This document shows positions 1-5,954 of a stretch of 7,785 nt of DNA, one piece after another. The stretch's first letter is position 1. Every line of letters starts with the position of its first letter. The stretch spans positions 1 through 7,785 of the forward strand of contig JAHIZR010000454.1 of the NCBI GenBank assembly GCA_018814465.1. The letters run 5' to 3'. Under the pieces are notes generated by a model. It searched no databases, was not told the origin of the DNA, and saw only the letters and a list, made by a program, of their open reading frames with translations. This stretch comes from a bacterium. GTDB lineage: Bacteria > Electryoneota > RPQS01. The position numbers were made by a program, and so were the translations under genes.

Positions 1-512
1 AGTTCTTTCAGGACGGCTGTGTAGTCTTGGGCGGCGTGCGGAACGGGAGTCGTGAGATTCTTGCCGAGATTGATGCCGATGGGGATTCTCAAGAGTCCGC
101 TGGCACGAACGGAGCGCAAGCGAGACGCAATGACATGCATGCCCTTGCCGGGGAAACCCATGGCGTTGACGATGGATTTCTCATCGGGGAAGCGCCAGAT
201 GCGGGGAAAAGGATTGCCGGGCTGCGGGCGCGGCGTGACGGTGCCGATTTCCACATAGGAAAAGCCCAACTCCTGCAGACCGATAATCGCTTCGGCGTCC
301 TTGTCGAAACCGGCGGCGATACCGACGGGATGTGAGAAAGTTAAACCCATCGCGTTCATAGGAGCATGGTTCGGCGTTCCTCCGGCGACGCGCAGCAGCG
401 AACGACCGATGGCTGACGACTGAAACTGCACGAGGCGATGGATGGCCATATCGTGCATTTTTTCAGGATCGCCGGAGAGGAAAGTGCGGCGGATGAGTTC
501 GTAGAGGGACAT
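1..512 (-). CDS. pyrD: Quinone-dependent dihydroorotate dehydrogenase (class 2), N-terminal half
   Basis: This gene encodes the enzyme that oxidises dihydroorotate to orotate in pyrimidine synthesis, passing electrons through FMN to membrane quinone. Only the first 170 codons are present; the 3' half, with the catalytic serine and the rest of the FMN barrel, lies beyond the left edge (family length is about 340 residues). Visible motifs in order: AAGFDKD at residues 66-72, GTVTPRPQPGNP at 90-101, NAMGF at 116-120 and GINLGKN at 146-152. These line up with E. coli PyrD as I recall it, including the Asn of the NRMGF motif that contacts orotate. The start ATG at 512-510 is chosen because its N-terminal helix (LYELIRRTFLSGDPEKMHD) aligns with the membrane-associating helix of class 2 enzymes. 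No Shine-Dalgarno sequence precedes it. One variation: the FNN usually seen after MG reads FPGKG. The gene is separated from the operon upstream by 466 bp and is probably transcribed on its own. Confidence 0.96.
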   Translation of the reverse strand, partial: MSLYELIRRTFLSGDPEKMHDMAIHRLVQFQSSAIGRSLLRVAGGTPNHAPMNAMGLTFSHPVGIAAGFDKDAEAIIGLQELGFSYVEIGTVTPRPQPGNPFPRIWRFPDEKSIVNAMGFPGKGMHVIASRLRSVRASGLLRIPIGINLGKNLTTPVPHAAQDYTAVLKE

Positions 513-601
513 TTATTCAGAGAAAAGGTTATTGCAGATTGGAACGATCTCGTACCTGTCCGCCGGATAATGATTCAGTAATAACAAATCCTCGACGGCG
601 G

Positions 602-675
602 AAGATCCTTCGCCATGCACAACATCGCGAATAGAAAGATGTGTGGAGATTGCATGGCTCAGGATGACACGGCTT
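602..675 (-). repeat. Long-loop hairpin repeat, copy 1 (TGTCATCCTGAGC ... GCGAAGGATCT)
   Basis: Arms ATCCT (605-609) and AGGAT (661-665) pair, then a TC/TC mismatch (610-611 with 659-660), then GCCATGC (612-618) pairs with GCATGGC (652-658). Inside the 33-nt loop, ACATC (622-626) pairs with GATGT (638-642), giving a nested stem. The right arm continues into GACACGGCTT, identical to copy 2. Read on the minus strand, the ends match a repeat I remember from many bacterial genomes, in which TGTCATCCTGAGC and GCGAAGGATCT are separated by only a few bases; here 43 bases separate them. The pairing is seen directly; membership of that family is from memory. Confidence 0.65.
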
Positions 676-700
676 AGGGGTATCGGCGATGCACTGCGCG

Positions 701-725
701 AGATCCTTTCAGGATGACACGGCTT
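701..725 (-). repeat. Minimal hairpin repeat, copy 2
   Basis: AGATCCTTTCAGGATGACAC contains the inverted repeat ATCCT (703-707) and AGGAT (711-715) with a 3-nt loop. The 17 bases at 709-725 are identical to 659-675 in copy 1, so the right ends of the two copies sit exactly 50 bp apart. It looks like a shortened version of the same element, lacking the GC extension and the large nested loop. Confidence 0.7.
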
Positions 726-776
726 TTGTTATTCGTAATACAAAGGCGATAATTAAAGCGTATCTCAAAAATATTC

Positions 777-810
777 AGCGGACTCAAGTCGTTAAGCGGA
801 CTCGGCTTAA
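777..810. repeat. Two 9-bp direct repeats with an overlapping palindrome
   Basis: AGCGGACTC occurs at 777-785 and again at 795-803, an 18-bp period. The second copy lies within the inverted repeat TTAAGC (792-797) / GCTTAA (805-810) with a 7-nt loop. A related string, GCTTAACCCGACTCAGCG, occurs at 903-920, and TTAAGATCCGG (807-817) is nearly repeated as TTAAGATTCCGG (839-850). Its function is unknown; it could be decayed intergenic repeat DNA or a protein-binding site. Confidence 0.45.
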
Positions 811-846
811 GATCCGGGGTGAGCGTAGCACGTAAGATTTAAGATT

Positions 847-884
847 CCGGCCGGGTTGCGCGAGCCGGGCGGGTGAGGGCACCC
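847..884. other. Pair of GC-rich short hairpins
   Basis: CCGGC (847-851) can pair with GCCGG (864-868) across a 12-nt loop, and GGGTG (871-875) can pair with CACCC (880-884) across a 4-nt loop. On the minus strand both would be transcribed beyond the end of the short Omp85 gene. They could help stop transcription or protect the 3' end of the message, but no T run follows either stem, so they are not classical intrinsic terminators. Confidence 0.35.
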
Positions 885-919
885 ACCACGGCGAGCATGA
901 TTGCTTAACCCGACTCAGC

Positions 920-961
920 GAGCGTGAAAAAATCTCCCTATGATATTTTGGGGATACGCTC
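920..961 (-). terminator. Imperfect hairpin with T run after the operon, possible terminator
   Basis: Just past the TAA stop of the short Omp85 gene, GAGCGT (920-925) can pair with ACGCTC (956-961), and inside it TCCC (935-938) can pair with GGGA (951-954). On the minus strand six T (932-927) follow the inner stem. The inner stem is only 4 bp and the T run lies inside the outer stem, so this is a weak candidate. Its position directly after the last operon gene is the main argument for it. Confidence 0.3.
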
Positions 962-978
962 TATGCAGACTCGAATGA

Positions 979-2262
979 TTAGAACAGGACGCCGGATTGA
1001 ATGACGAGGTCGTGTTCGCTGTCGTTATTGTAGGCCCAGACGAGTTCGACGATTTGGATCCAAGGGACGCGGATGTGAAGACCGGCGCCGGCAGCCCAGG
1101 TTTCTTCGCGCGCGCCGTTCAGCTGCAGCTGCGCGCGTTCGCCGAAGAAAACCAATCCCCACCAGAAGGGGATGTTTCGTCCATAGCGGCCCAAGGCGGG
1201 AAGATTATAGAGTTTTTCCCTTGAGACAGGGATGCGCAATTCCAGATCGCCGAGCAGATAGGTTGAAGCTTCGCTTTTGACGGAGCTGTAGCCGCGGAGC
1301 AGGCTGCTGAAGCCGAAGTAGTAGTGCGCCCAATCGGGGGTGGAAGCGGTGGCGGTGGCTCCGGCGAGTCGCAAGGCGATCAGGGCGGGCCGATGCCGAT
1401 CCGAGAGGGGAAGGTAGTCGGCGACGGCATACTGCGAGCGGACGAAGGGCGTATCACCGGAAACGGCATCGAAGGCAACTTTACTGACGAAGCCGCTGCT
1501 GGGATACCATTCGAGGTTGCGGCGATCCAGAATCGCGAAGGGGCTGAGCCAGTAGGCGCGGTATTGCTTGCGTTCGTTCAGTTGCGGAGTTTTGCGGACG
1601 ATGCGCTGGAACATGAGCTGGGCGCCGATTTGCGTTTGCGCGCCGCCGCGTGAGCCGAACGAGACATAGACCTGCTGGTCGCGAAGTCTGCGTGAAGTAT
1701 CCTGCACACTGGCATGTTTATCGGAGACGAGCAGAGTGCGGAGTCCCATCTTGAAGCGAATAGGCAGTCGCGGCGAGAGCCAGCGCGTGGAATAGGTCAA
1801 GGCGAAGCCGGTGGAGGCTCCGAAGCGGAAAGAGCCGCTGGCGGTGCCGCCGTGGCCGCGATAATTCAAGTCCGCGAATCCCGCCGTGGCGGTCATGATG
1901 TCGAAGAATTTATTCAGATCGGTAAGGGCGTCCTGCGTGCGGCCATCGGTGGCGGACAGTCCCACGAGGGGGATGTACTGGAACTGTTCGGAGACCTCGA
2001 CGGTAATCGCGCCTTCTTCATCGCCTTCGATGAAAACATTATTGAAGAGTTGGAGATTCAGCAGGCGATTGCGGGCGGCTTCCAGATCATCGTAGAGAAT
2101 GCGGTCGCCGACTTGGAAATGCAGTTCGCGGCGGATCACCCATTCTTTGGTGTGGTGATTGCCGATGATTTCGATCTCTCGAATCATAAAACCTTCCGCG
2201 CCATCATCGGCTTCTTGAGCGAAGCAGGCGGTAAACAGCATGAGGAGGGCGAGCAGGAACAT
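979..2262 (-). CDS. Single-POTRA Omp85-family outer-membrane protein (short TamA/BamA-like)
   Basis: This is a 427-residue member of the Omp85 superfamily, probably a 16-strand barrel that inserts or moves substrates at the outer membrane. A hydrophobic signal segment (residues 1-12) is followed by TACFAQE: Cys13 would fit a weak lipobox (F-T-A-C), or signal peptidase I could cut after FA. One POTRA domain spans about residues 25-93. The barrel follows, with YRGHG near 134, a DRRN...P..G motif near 246-257, the lumen-loop motif LRGY at 322-325, and a final phenylalanine (SGVLF) as usual for barrels. It is far shorter than TamA (three POTRAs) or BamA (five). The start is taken as ATG at 2262, in a TGATG overlap with the tamB stop and 8 bases after GGAG; a GTG at 2271 is the alternative. 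The signal lacks the usual N-terminal positive charge with either start. It is the last gene of the operon, and its coupling to tamB suggests a partner of TamB, but its exact role is not known. Confidence 0.9.
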   Translation of the reverse strand: MFLLALLMLFTACFAQEADDGAEGFMIREIEIIGNHHTKEWVIRRELHFQVGDRILYDDLEAARNRLLNLQLFNNVFIEGDEEGAITVEVSEQFQYIPLVGLSATDGRTQDALTDLNKFFDIMTATAGFADLNYRGHGGTASGSFRFGASTGFALTYSTRWLSPRLPIRFKMGLRTLLVSDKHASVQDTSRRLRDQQVYVSFGSRGGAQTQIGAQLMFQRIVRKTPQLNERKQYRAYWLSPFAILDRRNLEWYPSSGFVSKVAFDAVSGDTPFVRSQYAVADYLPLSDRHRPALIALRLAGATATASTPDWAHYYFGFSSLLRGYSSVKSEASTYLLGDLELRIPVSREKLYNLPALGRYGRNIPFWWGLVFFGERAQLQLNGAREETWAAGAGLHIRVPWIQIVELVWAYNNDSEHDLVIQSGVLF

Positions 2263-5200
2263 CAGCGCCACTCCAACTGCACGAAGACATCGAAGGCGGA
2301 CTGTTCGCGGCCTTTTTGTTCGGCGATGAGTTTAAGCCATTCTTCGAGCTGATACTCGATGCTGACCTCCTGACCGGATTGGATGGTTTCGATGGGCTGC
2401 AGGACGCGAATGAAAAGTCTGTCGGTGAGATAGGTGCCGACTTCAAGGGAGCCGGTGGAAAGATCGTTGATGCCGCCTTCACCGGGGCGGAACTGGAAGA
2501 CATCGAGCCCGGAGGTTTTTTCGATGAGTTGTGAGACGGGAGCGGCGGCGATATTGGCGGCGCTTTCGCTGAGGTTGACGTCCGATGGCGCGTTGCTGAC
2601 GGTAGTGCCGAGCAGCAGCGCGCGCACGACATCTTCGGGAGTCAGTTCGGTGCCGTCGGCGAGCCGTCCGGTAAAATCGATGCGCGTGGCGGAGACGGGG
2701 CCGTAGAGCCGGACGCGGATTTCCGCTCCTTCACGGCGATAGATTTTGGTGTCGAGGGCGGAAATATCCATTTCCGGATCATCGATCGGACCGGAGAAAG
2801 AGACGTTGCCGGATTCGACTTTGAGTTCACGTCCGACGACCTCGACCGTGCCGCGCCGCACGCTGATATCGCCGTTCACGATGGGATCGGCGTTTTTCTC
2901 TTTGTAGAGGGATAAGTTGCCGAAGAGTTCGATATTGACGCCGCCGCCGCGCATCCAGCAGTTGCCGGGGATTTCGATGCGAAGATCGTGCGACATGCCG
3001 CGATAGAGATCATCGAGTACGAAGCCGCCGGCGATGATGGAATCGCCTCTGAGTTTCGAGAGATAGGCTTCGAGGTCGATGGTTTCGATTTCTTTGGAGG
3101 TGGCTTGCGTGATGCGGTAGAGCAGTTCTTCGATTTTGAGACTGCCCTGCACATCGAGGGAATCGAAGGGACCGGTGACGGAGGTGTGACCTGTCAGGCG
3201 AGCTTTCTGCCGGGCGGAGTTTTGAGCGTTAAAGCGGTCGAATTTGATATTCAGATTGAGGTACTCGGGCATGGGGAATCCCATGATGGCATAGCCGGAA
3301 CCGCTCAGGGTGCCTTTGGCCGTGGCGCGAAACTGGCTGATGATCAGCGAGTCGCCGTGGAGTTTACCGTCGAGGACCATGTATTTATAGTTGACGCCGA
3401 GGCGGGGGTCGAGATAGATGCCGTCGCGGACTGAGAAATATCCTTCCCAGTCGGGATCTTGGGGAGTGCCGTGGATTTTGAAGTCAGCGGAGAGAATGCC
3501 GCCGAGTTTCGAACCGAGGGCGAGCCACGGATTGAGGCGGTCGAGCGGCTGATCGAAGATGCGGGCTTCGCCGAAAAGCGGTTCGGTTTCGCGCAGGACA
3601 AAGCCCTCGTTGAAGCTAAGGCGCGCGGGAATTTGGCCGGTAAAAGTTGTCAGCGTATCGGAATACCAGCTTGAATAGCCTTCAATGGCGATTTTGCCGG
3701 GGAGGATATTCGCGAACAGGTACAGCTCGTCGGAGATCAGATTGCCTTCATAGATCAGGTTGTCAACCGAAACGGCGATATCGCCGGTAAGCGCGGTATC
3801 GGTGCCGGTGATCTGGAGACGGATATTGACATTGGCGTCGGGGAGAGCGAAGTCCACCAGATCGGCGAGTTTCTGAGTTTGGAAACCGGAAAGCTCCACG
3901 GTTAAGTCCTGCTCGCCTTCCGTTTGAACGAAGCCGATGGCGCGCAGTGTTCCATAGGGCGAGGAGAGCTGGATGCCGTCGATTTCGATGCGATCATCAA
4001 TGAGCGTGATGTCACTGGGATAGACGGTTCTCCACTCGGCGCCGAAGGTCGTGATGATCAGCTGTTCGAGTGTCAGGCTGATGCGGTCTTCCTCCAGGCG
4101 GGTGTCGAAGGCAGTCGAGAGATGCAGCGTATCGCCGAGCATCCAGAGTTCGGCGGCGGTGTGAACTTCCGACAGATTGCCGTGAGCTATGATGGTTGTC
4201 GAGTCGATCAACTGGTCGCTGAAGCGGATGCCGTAAGCACCGAGCGCGCCGGAGAATTCGTTGCCGTCGAGGGCATAGTCGGTGAGGCGCAGCCCGGCGC
4301 GTTCGACGGTGTATTCTCCATAAGCGCCGTGGGCAACGCGGATGTCGCCATGAACAGCAAGTTGTGATAATGAATCGCCGGAGAGGGACGCGCCGCCGGT
4401 TAAATCCCATTCCAAATGCCCGGCCAGAGAATCGAGTTTGATATCAAGACTTTGCAGCAATTCGCCGATGTCGGCCAGTTCGGGAATGACGCCGCTGATT
4501 TCGAAGTCAAGATTATCGCCGAGCGTGCCGTTCAGCTTTCCGGCGACGATGATGTCTCCGAGCAGCAGTTTCAGCGTGTCGACTTCAAAGGATTGTTTGT
4601 CTATATGCGCGTAAACGACGGCACTGTCGAGACGATGGCGACCGAAGGCGAGTTTGTTCATTCTTAAGTAGGTCTGACCGACGAGGGAGTCGGGATTCAG
4701 ACTGGGGAAGTCAAGCTGAATGCGGCCGCTCAAGGGGCTCAACGAGTCGGGAACCTCGGGCAGGAAATGATGCAGGCGAACATTGTTGATCGACAGCTCG
4801 CCCCGCGCGCTCATGCGGGCGGGATCGAAACCGCCGATCACCAGATCAAGCTGTGCTTTACCGAAGGGTGAATCGATATTACCGTCGATCCAAGCGGTGG
4901 AATCCTGCGTGCGAATGGTGAGCTTGGTCTCGAGTTCCTCGTTCATCAGACTGGAATGATAGAGTTCCAGCTCGGCATTCCAGTTATTGACATAGTCATC
5001 AGCCGGATCGCGAGTGAATCCAAGGCTGCCGTTCAGATCACTGCGAGTCGAGTCTCCGGTGAAAACGGAGATATCCAGATCCTTGAAACGAATCAAGCCG
5101 CCGGCGGCAAGGCTTCCGGTGGGATTGACGACCGCAACCTTGCCGGAGAGCAGTCCTAAGGTGGAGCTTGTGAACTCAAATTCGCTGTTCAGGGAATCGC

Positions 5201-5954
5201 TGATATAGACCGACTCGGTTAACAGCTTAATCGTACCGAGCTTGAAGACGGGATCGGGGAAGCGCGCGGTGATGGCGCTGTCAAGAGTAGCATCCAGCTT
5301 GGCTTGCAGAGAAGGCAGGTCGCCGGAGAGATCGACACTGCCCTTGGATTCGAGGGCGATGCCTTGATCGGCCAGAAGCCTAAGATTGTACACAGCGATA
5401 TGATCAATGAAACTGCCGACGAGATCGAACCGGTAGGAATCGAGATCAAGCATCAGGATTGAATCAATCCGGGCGGTTGTGCGCGCGCCTTCGATTTCAA
5501 AGCGATCGACTTTTATCGGCCAGTCGAAGGAACCGGATTGCGAGGTGTCGGCGGGTGCGGACGATGCGGGGAAGAGGGCGGAGATGTTATTGCCCGTGGA
5601 ATCCAGCTCGAAGCGGGTGCGGAGTCCGGCGAGTTGGAGGCGGTAGATATGAATTCGTTTGTTATACAAGCCCCAGAGGTCTACCGCGGCGCTCAACTTG
5701 TTCAGACCGATTACTTCATTGTCGAGTGAATCGCGGATGGAAAGTCCGGTGAGTGTGATTTCGCCGTTCAGATCGGCATGCACGGTGGAGAATTCGATTT
5801 TACCGTGCAGGGAGGAGTTGAAATCTTTCAGGAAGTGGTGCGCAATCGCGGTCTGCGCCGCTTCGGTCATGAGCAGCAATGCGGGTAAGCCGACGATGAC
5901 GATGATCACAAGCAGGAACCACAAGGGCCATTTTATGATGCGAGGGACAGCCAT
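2262..5954 (-). CDS. tamB: TamB-like translocation and assembly module protein (DUF490)
   Basis: This 1230-residue protein is close in length to E. coli TamB. TamB is anchored in the inner membrane, crosses the periplasm as a long hydrophobic beta groove and works with an Omp85 barrel in outer-membrane protein insertion; related AsmA-like proteins carry phospholipid. One transmembrane helix lies at about residues 9-29, with the remainder periplasmic. After it comes an AsmA-like start (SLHGKIEF, GEITLTGLSIRD) and then hundreds of residues of repeating beta-strand units rich in DSL/DST turns. The C-terminal TamB domain covers roughly 860-1228 and includes GDISVRRGTVEVVGREL (about 1028-1044), FSGPIDDPEMDI, the TPEDVVRALLLG segment (about 1105-1116), then GLDVFQF and a final beta region with LEVGTYLTDRLFIRV. 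The ATG overlaps the stop of the upstream Omp85 gene as TGATG, with no clear Shine-Dalgarno sequence, so translation is probably by reinitiation. The frame is intact throughout. Identification is firm; the transported substrate is not visible from sequence. Confidence 0.95.
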   Translation of the reverse strand: MAVPRIIKWPLWFLLVIIVIVGLPALLLMTEAAQTAIAHHFLKDFNSSLHGKIEFSTVHADLNGEITLTGLSIRDSLDNEVIGLNKLSAAVDLWGLYNKRIHIYRLQLAGLRTRFELDSTGNNISALFPASSAPADTSQSGSFDWPIKVDRFEIEGARTTARIDSILMLDLDSYRFDLVGSFIDHIAVYNLRLLADQGIALESKGSVDLSGDLPSLQAKLDATLDSAITARFPDPVFKLGTIKLLTESVYISDSLNSEFEFTSSTLGLLSGKVAVVNPTGSLAAGGLIRFKDLDISVFTGDSTRSDLNGSLGFTRDPADDYVNNWNAELELYHSSLMNEELETKLTIRTQDSTAWIDGNIDSPFGKAQLDLVIGGFDPARMSARGELSINNVRLHHFLPEVPDSLSPLSGRIQLDFPSLNPDSLVGQTYLRMNKLAFGRHRLDSAVVYAHIDKQSFEVDTLKLLLGDIIVAGKLNGTLGDNLDFEISGVIPELADIGELLQSLDIKLDSLAGHLEWDLTGGASLSGDSLSQLAVHGDIRVAHGAYGEYTVERAGLRLTDYALDGNEFSGALGAYGIRFSDQLIDSTTIIAHGNLSEVHTAAELWMLGDTLHLSTAFDTRLEEDRISLTLEQLIITTFGAEWRTVYPSDITLIDDRIEIDGIQLSSPYGTLRAIGFVQTEGEQDLTVELSGFQTQKLADLVDFALPDANVNIRLQITGTDTALTGDIAVSVDNLIYEGNLISDELYLFANILPGKIAIEGYSSWYSDTLTTFTGQIPARLSFNEGFVLRETEPLFGEARIFDQPLDRLNPWLALGSKLGGILSADFKIHGTPQDPDWEGYFSVRDGIYLDPRLGVNYKYMVLDGKLHGDSLIISQFRATAKGTLSGSGYAIMGFPMPEYLNLNIKFDRFNAQNSARQKARLTGHTSVTGPFDSLDVQGSLKIEELLYRITQATSKEIETIDLEAYLSKLRGDSIIAGGFVLDDLYRGMSHDLRIEIPGNCWMRGGGVNIELFGNLSLYKEKNADPIVNGDISVRRGTVEVVGRELKVESGNVSFSGPIDDPEMDISALDTKIYRREGAEIRVRLYGPVSATRIDFTGRLADGTELTPEDVVRALLLGTTVSNAPSDVNLSESAANIAAAPVSQLIEKTSGLDVFQFRPGEGGINDLSTGSLEVGTYLTDRLFIRVLQPIETIQSGQEVSIEYQLEEWLKLIAEQKGREQSAFDVFVQLEWR
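2271..2274 (-). promoter_or_regulatory. Ribosome binding site deciding the start of the short Omp85 gene
   Basis: GGAG on the minus strand lies 8 bases before the ATG at 2262-2260, inside the last codons of tamB. Because the alternative GTG start at 2271-2269 uses the final G of this motif, the site favours the ATG. Confidence 0.6.

Larger units (their letters stand above)
513..978. other. Intergenic region, repeat- and hairpin-rich, no gene seen
   Basis: This 466-bp gap lies downstream of the Omp85 operon and upstream of pyrD. I see no credible open frame and no complete tRNA or other recognisable RNA. It holds two copies of a hairpin repeat (about 602-675 and 701-725), a 9-bp tandem repeat with a palindrome (777-810), GC-rich hairpins (847-884) and an imperfect hairpin next to a T run (920-961). 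It must also hold the end of the operon transcript and probably the pyrD promoter, but I find no convincing -35/-10 pair. GTTATT at 528-533 and AATAAC at 580-585 form a 6-bp inverted repeat near the pyrD start, which may be chance. Confidence 0.7.

Noticed and set aside
27..335. Plus-strand open frames opposite pyrD
   Set aside because: The minus strand here encodes unmistakable PyrD motifs, so these frames are shadows.
659..725. Direct repeats 50 bp apart as a possible CRISPR array
   Set aside because: There are only two copies of 17 bases, part of a hairpin element, with no third repeat and no cas genes.
790..850. tRNA-Leu-like string (GGACTC...CTTAAGATCCGGGGTGAGC) suggesting a tRNA
   Set aside because: The anticodon-like part is suggestive, but no acceptor stem, D arm or proper T arm can be assembled around it; chance resemblance or a very decayed remnant.
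2269..2271. GTG at 2271 as start of the short Omp85 gene
   Set aside because: It overlaps the GGAG motif itself; the ATG at 2262 has correct spacing and the same TGATG overlap as the other junction.
1714..2352. 212-residue plus-strand open frame opposite the short Omp85 gene
   Set aside because: It covers the antisense of a clear barrel protein and the end of tamB, with low-complexity composition and no recognisable motif.
2204..2632. 142-residue minus-strand frame overlapping the end of tamB and start of the short Omp85 gene
   Set aside because: Ser/Pro/Arg-rich translation in an alternative frame of tamB; no signal of a real protein.
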